Shown one piece after another: positions 43,775 to 52,657 of a stretch of 64,000 nt of DNA. Location: positions 631,655 to 695,654 of the forward strand of contig CAJTTZ010000001.1 of assembly GCA_910579505.1 (NCBI GenBank), in the 5' to 3' direction. The position numbers and the translations under genes are program-made. The notes under the pieces are model-generated. The model saw nothing but the letters and a program-made list of their open reading frames with translations, had not been told where the DNA came from and searched no databases. The DNA is from an uncultured Lachnospiraceae bacterium (GTDB taxonomy: Bacteria > Bacillota > Clostridia > Lachnospirales > Lachnospiraceae). Positions within the stretch are counted from its first letter, which is position 1. Each line of letters begins with the position of its first letter.

Positions 43775-46159
43775 TTATTTTTTCCAGTAAATCTCGATCA
43801 CATCGCCGTTTTTGATACTTTCCATATACTGCGCGCCCCTGCCGTTCAAATTCGTCACAATCCCGCTGCCCTCAGGCTTTGACAGGTCAAAGTCAATATA
43901 CTCAAACACGTCTACAAACACGTAATTTTTCTTGCCGTTAAGCCTGACGGGGCTGCCATTTACCATCACAGTGATGGGAACGGGCAGATTTTTATTTAGG
44001 AGCTCTTCCCTGCGTTTTTCCTCCTCCGCCCTTGCCCGGGCTGCTGCCTCCTCCTTGGCCCTCGCCTTTGCCTTTGCCTCCTCCTCGGCACGCTTGACGC
44101 CGGGACCCATCACAATTCTGGCACCTCTTGGCTTCTGCTCCCCTGCCGGCTGCGCATTTCCTGCCGCTTCACCTGCAGCCGGATTTCCCGCGCCGTTTTC
44201 CGACACATCCGCATCGCCCGCACTCTGTCCTGACGCTCCGGCGTCCAGTCCGCCGGCCGCTTTCGTTTCTGCCGTTTCCGCCGCCGGGAAATTTTTAGCG
44301 GCCATGGAGAATCCGGCCGTCCCCGCCGGCCTGTCCTCCCCGGCAGACCGCTCCTCCTCCGCTTCCGCGCGCTCATAGAACTCCACATCGGAAAGCTGCA
44401 GATCCTCCATCGTCCAGATCACCGAAAAGTTTTCATATACTTTCGTGTCCATATCCGCGATCTTATTGTTGACATAGATATTCATGTTCCAGTCGATGAC
44501 CACATCCATAAACTCAGAAATCTGGCGCACCGTATAGTATCCGAGAATCTCAATCTCGTCGTTTTCCTGAATCTCATAATACTCGGACTGCAGCTCCCCG
44601 TTGACGCTGGCAAACTTGGGCAGATCCACCTTTTTCTCATTGACCTCAACCCACATCTTGGAACCAAATTCCGAAAGCTGTCCCAGCGTCATCCGCGCAG
44701 CATCCCCGGCAGTTGATTCCACCACACGTATCTGATCGTTTGCGTGAATCTGTGTGTAAATATCCGCCTCGTTTCCGTTGACGGTAATCCGTGCCGCTTC
44801 CCCCGGCTCTCCACGGACGATACGCGGCTTCCCGTTCACCGTAAAATTCAGTTCCTTTCCACGCTTCGGGAACAGGCCGTCGCTTGCAAACTCCGCCTGC
44901 ATCGCCGCATCCACCACAGCCGCTTTGCTGTTATCATAAATCTTGACGCGCTGGTCATTAAAGTAGACAAAAATAAAGTTATTGCTCTGCTCGTAAAAGC
45001 TTAAGCAGATCCCGATAGGTGTCACCATCAGGGAGTCTTTTCTGGCGTCCTCCTCCAAAAATTCAATGCCCTGCATGACTTCCTCGCCCCTGACCGCCAC
45101 GCGCTCGTTCTGGATATCCAGCTTCGCCGCAAGGGCCTGCGTATAACCGGGCAGCTTTCCGCCGCCGCCCACCACAAACACGGCGCTGACGGATTTATCG
45201 CCGTTGAGCTCCTTGATCTTGGCCGCCACTTGACTGGTCATGTTCTCAATCACACCGGACACCACGCTCTCCACCTCCTCGGTGGTGATCGTCTGTGTCA
45301 GCCCCATGATATCCTTGTACTCAATTATGTCTTTCACGCCGGTGTCTCGCTTGATCTGTTCCGCCGTGGCAAAGTCCACCAGACAGTGTTTCGCCACCAC
45401 TTCCGTGAGGGAATCGCCCGCAATGGGAATCATCCCGTAGGCGATTATGCTGCCGTCCCTCGTGACCGAGATATCGGATGTGCCCGCACCCACATCCACC
45501 AGCGCAATATTTAACATGCGGTACATCTCGGGTATCGCCACCTGAATCGCCGCAATCGGCTCCAGCGTCAGATTGACCACCTCCAGGCCCGCAACGCCCA
45601 CCGCCTTGTAAAGGCCGTTAACCACGTCCTCGGGCAGGAAGGTTGCGATCAGATCCGCACCGATGGTCTTCGCCTTGTGTCCCTCCAGGTTTCCTATTGT
45701 ATAACCGTTCATATAATAACGCACAACAGAATATCCCACGCAGTAGAACTTCATATCCATATCGTTCTTTTCCAGAAACTCCTGATAGGCCCTCTCCACG
45801 CCCATGGAGTCCAGCGCGTAAATATCCTCGCCCGTGATTTCCCTTTCACCCTCAAGCTCCTGATCCACACGCAGCGTCACCGTCTGCAGCACGCGGCCTG
45901 CCGCCGCGATACAGACGTCTTTAAGCGGTCTGCCGATCCTCTCCTCCAGCTCCGCCTTGACTTCCTTTATGGTGCCGCCCACCTTATAAATATCGTGGAT
46001 CTGCCCGTCCAGCATGGCTCTCGTGCCGTGCTCCCTGATGCTCTGGGACACCACATGGAACTTGCCGCCCGTGCGGTATCCTATCGTACCTACAATACTC
46101 CTTGTCCCGATATCCAGACCAAATACCAACTGTCCCGGAAATTTCATTGCCTCTGCCAC
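43775..46159 (-). CDS. FtsA-like actin-family protein with long C-terminal extension
   Basis: A 794-residue protein, about twice the length of FtsA. The actin-type ATPase occupies about 1-360: LVFGLDIGTRSIVGTIG (phosphate 1), ALVDVGAGTSDISV (phosphate 2), and VFVVGGGGKLPGYTQAL (adenosine). From 400 on are three beta-rich modules ending in NDQIRVVE, NDEIEILG and GDVIEIYW, the last at the C-terminus. A low-complexity Ala/Glu/Lys stretch spans about 615-720. The start is a GTG 16 bases inside coaE, behind GGGGGAAGATCA. FtsA or PilM family membership is firm; the cellular role is inference. Confidence 0.87.
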   Translation of the reverse strand: MAEAMKFPGQLVFGLDIGTRSIVGTIGYRTGGKFHVVSQSIREHGTRAMLDGQIHDIYKVGGTIKEVKAELEERIGRPLKDVCIAAAGRVLQTVTLRVDQELEGEREITGEDIYALDSMGVERAYQEFLEKNDMDMKFYCVGYSVVRYYMNGYTIGNLEGHKAKTIGADLIATFLPEDVVNGLYKAVGVAGLEVVNLTLEPIAAIQVAIPEMYRMLNIALVDVGAGTSDISVTRDGSIIAYGMIPIAGDSLTEVVAKHCLVDFATAEQIKRDTGVKDIIEYKDIMGLTQTITTEEVESVVSGVIENMTSQVAAKIKELNGDKSVSAVFVVGGGGKLPGYTQALAAKLDIQNERVAVRGEEVMQGIEFLEEDARKDSLMVTPIGICLSFYEQSNNFIFVYFNDQRVKIYDNSKAAVVDAAMQAEFASDGLFPKRGKELNFTVNGKPRIVRGEPGEAARITVNGNEADIYTQIHANDQIRVVESTAGDAARMTLGQLSEFGSKMWVEVNEKKVDLPKFASVNGELQSEYYEIQENDEIEILGYYTVRQISEFMDVVIDWNMNIYVNNKIADMDTKVYENFSVIWTMEDLQLSDVEFYERAEAEEERSAGEDRPAGTAGFSMAAKNFPAAETAETKAAGGLDAGASGQSAGDADVSENGAGNPAAGEAAGNAQPAGEQKPRGARIVMGPGVKRAEEEAKAKARAKEEAAARARAEEEKRREELLNKNLPVPITVMVNGSPVRLNGKKNYVFVDVFEYIDFDLSKPEGSGIVTNLNGRGAQYMESIKNGDVIEIYWKK

Positions 46160-46752
46160 TGATCTTCCCCCAATTCTTTGTCTATTTGTGTGTAAACACT
46201 TTCCAGTGTTCCGTTGTTTTCTATCACTACGCTGCAGTGCTCCCGAAACGCCTGCGCCGAAAGCTGCTTTCGCAATATGGCGTCGATTTTCTCATCCGTA
46301 TAGCCTCTCGTCCTTCGAAGTCTCTGCCGCCTGATCTCTTCCTCCGCATGAATATACCAAATCTCATCCAGAATCCCGGCATAGCCCTCCTCAATCAGAA
46401 GCGCCGCCTCTATGAACAGCCACGAAAGACGCCCCGCAGCCCGCTCCTTTTCTATCTGTTCAGTCAGATATGCCTTCACTGCCGGATGTACGATACCGTT
46501 CACTTTCAGCAGCAGTTCGCCGTCCCCAAAGATCCTGGCCGCCATTCTCTGTTTATCAATCCTGCCCCCGGAGTCCAGAATCTCCTTGCCAAGCAGCGCC
46601 TTCAGCGGCTCGTAGCAGACCTCTCCCGGCTCCTCCAGCTGATGGGCCACCCGGTCCGCCATGATGACCCGGCAGTCCCCGTGCCGTTCCAGATAGGCCA
46701 GCACCTCCGATTTCCCGGCCCCCACGCCTCCTGTAATCCCTATGACTTTCAT
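46144..46752 (-). CDS. coaE: Dephospho-CoA kinase
   Basis: A 202-residue protein with the P-loop VIGITGGVGAGKSEVL and a family Asp in MADRVAHQL. It phosphorylates dephospho-CoA to CoA, the last step of coenzyme A synthesis. It follows polA by 29 bases and its end overlaps the start of the FtsA-like gene. The polA-coaE order is common in Firmicutes. Confidence 0.96.
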   Translation of the reverse strand: MKVIGITGGVGAGKSEVLAYLERHGDCRVIMADRVAHQLEEPGEVCYEPLKALLGKEILDSGGRIDKQRMAARIFGDGELLLKVNGIVHPAVKAYLTEQIEKERAAGRLSWLFIEAALLIEEGYAGILDEIWYIHAEEEIRRQRLRRTRGYTDEKIDAILRKQLSAQAFREHCSVVIENNGTLESVYTQIDKELGEDQWQRQ

Positions 46753-46781
46753 ACATTCACCGCTTTGTCCTTCTCACACTG

Positions 46782-49511
46782 TTATTTTGCCTCGTACCAG
46801 TCGGCCCCCGTGTGCAGATCAGTCTCCAGCCGCACGGATAGTTCCGCCGCCTGCGCCATCTGTTCCGTAAGAATCCGCCGCACCTGCTCTTCCTCCCCTG
46901 CCTCCGTCTCTATCAGCAGTTCGTCGTGCACCTGTAAAATCAGCCGGGACTTCAAGTTTTCCCTGTGCAGCTTTTCCCACACCCGGATCATGGCGATCTT
47001 CATAATGTCAGCCGCCGTTCCCTGAATCGGGGAATTCATCGCCACCCGCTCGCCAAAGGAACGCTGCATGAAATTGTTGGAGGACAGCTCCGGGATAGGG
47101 CGTCTTCGCCCGTACATTGTCGTCACATATCCCTTCTCCTTCGCCTCCGCCACCATATGGTCCAGAAAGCCTTTGACCCCCGGATAGGTCTCAAAATACT
47201 GCTCGATATATTCTGCCGCCTCTTTCTTGGAAATGCTTAAGTCCTGACTCAGCCCGAAAGAACTGATGCCGTAAACAATGCCGAAATTGACCGCCTTGGC
47301 ATTGCGCCTCTGCAAGTCCGTCACTTCCTCAAAAGGCGTATGGAATACCTTTGCAGCGGTAATCCTGTGAATATCCTCCTCCATCCGGTACGCCTCGATC
47401 AGCTGTTCATCCTCAGACATATGCGCCAGAATCCGCAGCTCGATCTGGGAATAATCCGCATCCATGAAAAGATACCCGGCCTTCGGCACAAATACCTTGC
47501 GGATCCGCCGGCCAAGTTCCATGCGCATGGGAATATTCTGCAGATTCGGCTCTGTTGAACTGATCCGCCCGGTGGCCGTGATAGTCTGGTTAAATGTCGA
47601 ATGAATCCTGCCGTCCGCAGCGATACAGGCAAAAAGCCCCTCCGCGTAAGTGGACTTTAGCTTCATCAGCCCCCTGTATTCCAGTATATCAGATACAATC
47701 GGGTAATCCGGCGCCAGCTTCTCCAAAACATCCGCCGCCGTGGAATACCCCGTCTTCGTCTTTTTACCGCCCTTGATGCCCATTTTATCAAAGAGAATCT
47801 CCGCAAGCTGTTTGGGCGAATTGATATTGAATGTGCATCCTGCCTGCTTATAGACTGCCTGCTCCAGCTCGGCGATTCTGCCGGACAACGCCTCGCCGTA
47901 GGCCTTGAGCTTTTCAGGCTGTACCAGCACTCCGTAGGACTCCATGTCGCAAAGCACCCGGGAAAGCGGCATCTCGATCTCAAAAAAGAGCCTGTCCATT
48001 CCCTGCTCTGTCAGCTTTTCGCTGAGAATCCGCGACGCCGCCAGACAGACATAAGCCTGATAGCAGGCGTACTGTGCAAAAGTCTCCGGCTCTGTCTCAT
48101 ACGCCTGCGCGTAAGTACCCTTTCCGCAGACCTGTGTCCTGTCCGGAATCGTCAGCGACAGATACTCGCCCGCGATATCCTCCGTCTGGTAATCGCTCTT
48201 TAACGGATTGATCAGGTACGCCGCGATCAGTATATCAAAGTATCTCCTGTCCCGGTAAGGCTTTCGTACATCCTGTGCGCCCGCCTCGTCACGCCACATG
48301 CTCTCCTCACCCGGATCTTCTATCATGTCGTAGAGGGATTTAATATCAAAAACACTGAGTTTACATAACTCTTCCCTATTCAAAGCAGTCAGACGTTCTC
48401 TCAGGCAGCCTTCCGTCACCTCTCCCTGACAGGGAATGAACGCCACATGGTTCTCCTCCAGCGCAAGCGCAATGCCCGTACAGCCGTTTTCGTCCCTGCT
48501 GTCCCGAAAAACCGCAAGTCCGATCTCACAGCTGCCCGCCGCGCTCTCTCCCTTTTTCCGGCATGCCTCAAAAAGCGCCTCGGCCTCAGCCTTCCCCGTC
48601 ACGGTATGAAAATCGGCCTCCTGCCGGTTTGACACCGCCACATCCTTAGAAAAGCGCGACAGTATGTTTTTAAATTCAAGCTGTTTGCACAGCACATAAG
48701 CTTCTTCCGTATAAAAATCACCGATCCTCGCCTTATCAAAATCAAAAGCGATATCCGCATCCACGTTGATGGTCGCAAGTACCTTGCTCAGATCCGCAAG
48801 TTCCCGGTTGGCAAGCAGAGATTCCCGGATCGACTTCTTCGGGATTTCCTCTGCATGGGCATATATATTTTCCAGCGACCCATAAGTGACCATCAGCTCT
48901 GTAGCCGTCTTCTCCCCAACCTTCGGCACCCCGGGAATGTTATCCGCCGTATCGCCCATCAGGGCTTTTAAGTCGATAAACTGGATCGGATTTACCTGAT
49001 AGGCCGCCTCCACATCCTTAGCATAGTAATCCTCCACCTGGGTCCTGCCACCCTTTGTCTTTGGAATGCGGATACGGATATGGTCCGTCGCCACCTGCAG
49101 AAGATCCCTGTCGCCAGATACAAGGGAGACTTCCATTCCCTGCCGCTCCGCCCGCTTCGCAAGCGTGCCGAGAATATCGTCCGCTTCCAGACCCGCCTGC
49201 TCCACCACACAGATTCCCATGGCGAGAAGCAGCTCCTTCATCACCGGCACCTGCTCCCTAAGTTCCGTGGGCATGGGCTTTCTCGTCCCCTTGTATTCCC
49301 TGTAAATCTCGTGCCGGAAAGTGGGGGCGTGAACATCAAAGGCCACCGCCAGATAATCCGCCTGCTCCTCCTCCAGAATCTTGAACATTATATTTAAGAA
49401 TCCGTATACTGCGTTCGTGTGGAGTCCCTGCCCGTTGGTCAGCTCCGGCACCCCGTAAAACGCCCTGTGCAATATACTGTGTCCGTCTATCAAAACCAGT
49501 TTCAAAGCCAT
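46782..49511 (-). CDS. polA: DNA polymerase I
   Basis: A 909-residue protein. The N-terminal 5' nuclease (1-290) has LVLIDGHSILHRAFYG and LVSGDRDLLQVATD. The middle 3'-5' exonuclease domain lacks the usual DxE metal motif (only SCEIGLAVFRD is seen), so proofreading is probably inactive, as in many Firmicutes. The polymerase domain has motif A DADYSQIELRILAHMS, motif B RRNAKAVNFGIVYGISSFG, and motif C LQVHDELLIE. It fills gaps in repair and Okazaki fragments. Confidence 0.97.
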   Translation of the reverse strand: MALKLVLIDGHSILHRAFYGVPELTNGQGLHTNAVYGFLNIMFKILEEEQADYLAVAFDVHAPTFRHEIYREYKGTRKPMPTELREQVPVMKELLLAMGICVVEQAGLEADDILGTLAKRAERQGMEVSLVSGDRDLLQVATDHIRIRIPKTKGGRTQVEDYYAKDVEAAYQVNPIQFIDLKALMGDTADNIPGVPKVGEKTATELMVTYGSLENIYAHAEEIPKKSIRESLLANRELADLSKVLATINVDADIAFDFDKARIGDFYTEEAYVLCKQLEFKNILSRFSKDVAVSNRQEADFHTVTGKAEAEALFEACRKKGESAAGSCEIGLAVFRDSRDENGCTGIALALEENHVAFIPCQGEVTEGCLRERLTALNREELCKLSVFDIKSLYDMIEDPGEESMWRDEAGAQDVRKPYRDRRYFDILIAAYLINPLKSDYQTEDIAGEYLSLTIPDRTQVCGKGTYAQAYETEPETFAQYACYQAYVCLAASRILSEKLTEQGMDRLFFEIEMPLSRVLCDMESYGVLVQPEKLKAYGEALSGRIAELEQAVYKQAGCTFNINSPKQLAEILFDKMGIKGGKKTKTGYSTAADVLEKLAPDYPIVSDILEYRGLMKLKSTYAEGLFACIAADGRIHSTFNQTITATGRISSTEPNLQNIPMRMELGRRIRKVFVPKAGYLFMDADYSQIELRILAHMSEDEQLIEAYRMEEDIHRITAAKVFHTPFEEVTDLQRRNAKAVNFGIVYGISSFGLSQDLSISKKEAAEYIEQYFETYPGVKGFLDHMVAEAKEKGYVTTMYGRRRPIPELSSNNFMQRSFGERVAMNSPIQGTAADIMKIAMIRVWEKLHRENLKSRLILQVHDELLIETEAGEEEQVRRILTEQMAQAAELSVRLETDLHTGADWYEAK

Positions 49512-49569
49512 ATATTATTTAGCCTTTCTGTCTCGCAGCTATGTCCTCAAGTTCACGGACCGCAAATTT

Positions 49570-49890
49570 TCAGATTGATACAATGACCAGCGCGGCAATG
49601 ATCACTACCACAACGGCAATTTCCAGTACCAGAAGGATACGCCGAAGGGCACGATTGACGCGAATCCTGTCGTCCGCATCCTCCAGCTTCCATGTAAGCG
49701 CCTTCTGCAGATTGAAATTATTGCCCTTCTCAAGCTGTTCCAGCCCTTCGGCAACCAGAAACTGAATGGATAATTCCTCCATGCATTCCGGGCAGTCTTC
49801 GACATGCTCCAAAAACTCCGCCAGGCCCCTTCCGTCCAGTTCATCATCCAGAAACGGGGGTATTTTTTTCTCTGCCTCTTTACAGTTCAT
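49570..49890 (-). CDS. Zinc-finger (zf-HC2-like) small membrane protein
   Basis: A 106-residue protein. MNCKEAEKKI and FLEHVEDCPECMEEL give a Cys...His-X3-Cys-X2-Cys pattern as in anti-sigma factor zinc fingers. A single C-terminal membrane helix (ILLVLEIAVVVVIIAALVIV) ends the protein with almost no extracellular tail. No ECF sigma factor gene lies beside it, so an anti-sigma role is only suggested. Confidence 0.8.
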   Translation of the reverse strand: MNCKEAEKKIPPFLDDELDGRGLAEFLEHVEDCPECMEELSIQFLVAEGLEQLEKGNNFNLQKALTWKLEDADDRIRVNRALRRILLVLEIAVVVVIIAALVIVSI

Positions 49891-50015
49891 TCGCCGCCAC
49901 GCCTTTCTGACATGCCATCCTATTATGCGCCCATACAGATTTTATTATATACCATTGCAGTCATATTTAAAAGAGGTTTTTCTCAGCACGGGTGACCCTG
50001 CGGCGCAAAAAACCG

Positions 50016-50045
50016 AAAAAAGGGCCCCGGTTTCCACCGGAGCCC
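50016..50045 (-). terminator. Intrinsic terminator after the GH25 lysozyme gene
   Basis: GGGCTCCGGT/ACCGGGGCCC, 10-bp stem with one G-U pair and a four-base loop, then six T on the minus strand. Confidence 0.88.
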
Positions 50046-50098
50046 TTCAGGCCTGATACCTTGCATACTTTCTATCTTTCTGCGGCTTCACCGCACCC

Positions 50099-51316
50099 CT
50101 ACTGTGCCGGAACCGCTTCCGCCTGCGCGCCGTCCGCAGGGGCGGCAGCTGCCTCTGCACTGCCTGCCTCAGCCGCCGTTTCCCCCTCCGCTGCCTGCGC
50201 CGGAGCAGGCTCCGCAGGCGGTGCCGCCACAGCCGCTATACCGTTTCCATCTACCGTGTAATCTGTGCCGTCCACATTTACAGTCACGTTTCTCTGCAGG
50301 GCGCCCGTAGCCGGATCGTAATAGTACACGTTGCCGTCGGGCCTTGTAACCAGACCTCTCTGCATCACCGCATTCTGGTCAAAATAATAGTCCTGTCCTT
50401 CGATTGTTACATCCTCGCGCAGCGCATGTCCGTCCTTCGTGGCGAGGAAATACCGCCCCGTCTCATCCTCGAACCAGCAGCCCTTCTGCACGAAACCGTT
50501 CTCATCCAGATGATACTTTTTATCCTCCCAGTTCGCCCAGCAGCTGCGCTGCATCCGATATCCCGCATAAAATACCGTCTGGTCGCCGCGGGGTGCAAAG
50601 CCGTCCGCCACAATCAGGGACGCATAATCCTTAAACTGATAATTCATATCTACTCTCGTGGGAATCCCCGCCACTTTGCCGTGGGAAGTATTCTGCCAGA
50701 ACGCCGCGCCGCCGTCATACTCAAGCGCATCCGCATACTGCGCAATCCACTTGTCGTAGCCGATATTGCCGATCTTATCCCGGAACATATTCCGGCTGGA
50801 ATAAACCACCGGGTAGTAACCGTTTGCCTCAATGATCGAGCAGAAGGCATTGATCAGTTCCTGAAGCTGCGCCTGCGACATATTCTTGTGACAGGGCGCC
50901 TCCACATCAAAAACGACCGGGTAATTTACCGTGTAGTTGCCAATCCACTGTATAAGCTGGTTCGCCTCGGCCCTCGCCTGATCGGCGTTTGCCGCGTAGG
51001 AATAAAGATATACGCCTGTCCGCAGTCCGGCTGCGTTCGCACCGCGCATATTTGCATCAAAATAAGGGTCAATTCCTGAGTTCGTGCTGCCCGCCTTCAC
51101 AAAGACAAAGGATACCCCCGAAGAGGGCACCTGACTCCAGTCAATGCCAAGATTATGTTTGGACACGTCTATGCCCCTTGCAATGGAACTGCCCGCTCCC
51201 ACCGCCTCCACCGTAAGCCCCGGCGCTAAAATCAGCGCACCTGCCAGGCACAGGGCGGTAAGCTGTCTGACTCCCCTGTTCAGTCTATGTAACAATGCTT
51301 TATTTGATTTTATCAT
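50099..51316 (-). CDS. Secreted GH25 lysozyme with cell-wall-binding repeats
   Basis: A 405-residue secreted protein. The signal peptide ends near VEAVGAG. The GH25 domain begins ARGIDVSKHNLGIDWSQV with a catalytic Asp, and PVVFDVEAP holds the Asp/Glu pair. From about residue 245 there are repeats with WANWEDKKYHLDENGFVQKG, YFLATKDG and YYFDQNAVMQRG that resemble choline/cell-wall-binding repeats, and then an Ala/Pro/Glu-rich tail. It should cleave peptidoglycan between MurNAc and GlcNAc. The ribosome site is weak. Phased TGTNAY boxes lie about 110-155 bases upstream. Confidence 0.93.
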   Translation of the reverse strand: MIKSNKALLHRLNRGVRQLTALCLAGALILAPGLTVEAVGAGSSIARGIDVSKHNLGIDWSQVPSSGVSFVFVKAGSTNSGIDPYFDANMRGANAAGLRTGVYLYSYAANADQARAEANQLIQWIGNYTVNYPVVFDVEAPCHKNMSQAQLQELINAFCSIIEANGYYPVVYSSRNMFRDKIGNIGYDKWIAQYADALEYDGGAAFWQNTSHGKVAGIPTRVDMNYQFKDYASLIVADGFAPRGDQTVFYAGYRMQRSCWANWEDKKYHLDENGFVQKGCWFEDETGRYFLATKDGHALREDVTIEGQDYYFDQNAVMQRGLVTRPDGNVYYYDPATGALQRNVTVNVDGTDYTVDGNGIAAVAAPPAEPAPAQAAEGETAAEAGSAEAAAAPADGAQAEAVPAQ

Positions 51317-51425
51317 TTGTACTTTTTATCCGATCACTCTGCTTCGGACATTTCCCTTTCGTTTTCTCTCATGTCTGTTTTCTTTTGTTTGTTCTTCAGA
51401 CTGTTCCTCCACGCGCACTCTGTTT

Positions 51426-51472
51426 GTAACATTTTTATTGCAAATTATTACATTTTGTCACATTTTGTAACA
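51426..51472 (-). promoter_or_regulatory. Four phased TGTNAY boxes upstream of the lysozyme gene
   Basis: On the minus strand TGTTAC (51467-51472), TGTGAC (51457-51462), TGTAAT (51447-51452) and TGTTAC (51426-51431). Their spacing is 10, 10 and 21 bases, about whole helix turns, so all face one side. WalR-type regulators bind TGTWAH pairs at 11-base spacing. No clean -35/-10 pair was found. Confidence 0.6.
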
Positions 51473-51798
51473 GTCCTTAAAAACTATATCATGTTTTTAT
51501 GGGAATGTATAGGGAATCCTGCAAAATTCCGATGGAAATTTCTGGACCCTGCAGGAATATTTTAGATTTTCATTTTGGGGAGAGCACCTTTTGACACTCT
51601 GGTCCCATAAAATTGGCATAAAGAAAACTGCGAAATCACTCTCGCAGCTTCCTTATCACATATGAACAGGGTTTCATACGTGTTCCCCTTTTACAGGTTA
51701 CATAATATCACATTTTTCGCAGGCTGAACAGTGTAGGTCATCGCGCAAATATCGCGCAAACAGCCAAATTATAAGTTTACATAACTAAGCACTTCCAT
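51473..51798. other. Intergenic region with a terminator-linked 13-codon frame
   Basis: The 480-base gap between the lysozyme and MerR genes. On the minus strand a terminator-like hairpin CTGCGA/TCGCAG then TTTTCTTT lies at 51621-51647. It is preceded by a tiny frame of 13 codons (51636-51677) behind AAAGGGGAACACGT. GCGCAAATATCGCGCAAA is a short repeat at about 51743. Nothing else is recognised. Confidence 0.4.
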
Positions 51799-52542
51799 TC
51801 ACCCGCATTCGGAAGCTCCGCCACAATAAATCTGAATTGCCTTATCGACAAATTCAGCGGTTCCCTCCCCGCCGACCCCATCAATATTTTTGGTAAATTC
51901 ACCGCCGCCGGAATACATCTTTCCCAATCCGCTTAATATTTTATCGGAACAGGTATACATATGCTTCGTGATAAAATCCTGTATCCTTTTCACCAGATCC
52001 TGCGCCTCAGGTGAAGCAGGGTCCGTATTCCTCATTTCGCCTGCCTCCTTGAAGAATAGCATAAAGTGGTCGGCAAGAAGCCTGTCCTCCTTATCTGTCC
52101 TGTCTTTTGTTTTCTCGGCAAACTCTTTATACTCCGGCGTATTTCCCCACTGTTCTTTCGCCCGCTTCGCATATTCATCGAGTTTGCTTCTATCAAAAGC
52201 TGAAAAATCCATATATCTCACTCCTAACATTTTTATTCCAAGCGCGAACTTTATCAGGTTATCCAGATGTTCCTTCCTGCGTGTCAGCAATTCGATCTGC
52301 TGCTCTAACGCCTTACTCCTGTCAAAGTCGGGGCTATTCATGATTTCCCTGATGTCCTTCAGAGGAAACTCCAACTCACGAAACAGTAAGATGTGCCAAA
52401 GGCGTTCCAGATCTGCATCGTCATACAGTCTGTATCCCGCATCGGTGTATCCCGTCGGATGCAAAAGACCGATCTTGTCATAATATTGCAGGGTGCGTAT
52501 GCTCACCCCGGCAAGCTTGCTCACTTCATGCACTGTCATCAT
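51799..52542 (-). CDS. MerR-family regulator with TipAS ligand domain
   Basis: A 247-residue protein. The MerR helix-turn-helix is at the N-terminus (VHEVSKLAGVSIRTLQYYDKI), a dimerisation coil follows to about 110, and a C-terminal TipAS-type all-helical domain starts near 130 (EYKEFAEKTKDRT). TipA-like proteins bind hydrophobic or peptide antibiotics and activate their own and efflux promoters. The start ATG follows GGAGGACACGACA. Its promoter has the MerR-type 19-base spacer. Confidence 0.93.
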   Translation of the reverse strand: MMTVHEVSKLAGVSIRTLQYYDKIGLLHPTGYTDAGYRLYDDADLERLWHILLFRELEFPLKDIREIMNSPDFDRSKALEQQIELLTRRKEHLDNLIKFALGIKMLGVRYMDFSAFDRSKLDEYAKRAKEQWGNTPEYKEFAEKTKDRTDKEDRLLADHFMLFFKEAGEMRNTDPASPEAQDLVKRIQDFITKHMYTCSDKILSGLGKMYSGGGEFTKNIDGVGGEGTAEFVDKAIQIYCGGASECG

Positions 52543-52572
52543 TGTCGTGTCCTCCCTCTGCCTGGTAATACC

Positions 52573-52603
52573 AATATAAACTATTACGTTACGTAGGAGT
52601 CAA
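52573..52603 (-). promoter_or_regulatory. MerR-type autoregulated promoter
   Basis: On the minus strand TTGACT (52598-52603), 19 bases, TATATT (52573-52578). The spacer holds CCTACGTAACGTAATAG, a dyad centred on GTAAC/ACGT halves. A 19-base spacer with an internal dyad is the hallmark of MerR-activated promoters. It reads into the TipAS regulator. Confidence 0.85.
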
Positions 52604-52621
52604 CACCTTTTTTCATTATAT

Positions 52622-52650
52622 TTGCTTCTCCTCACAATCTCTGCTATAAT
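52622..52650 (+). promoter_or_regulatory. Promoter placed for a leaderless or near-leaderless transcript
   Basis: TTGCTT (52622-52627), 17 bases, TATAAT (52645-52650). The next ATG-ATG lies eight bases beyond the -10 box, at the expected start site, and no ribosome site precedes it. Confidence 0.6.
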
Positions 52651-52657
52651 AACACCC

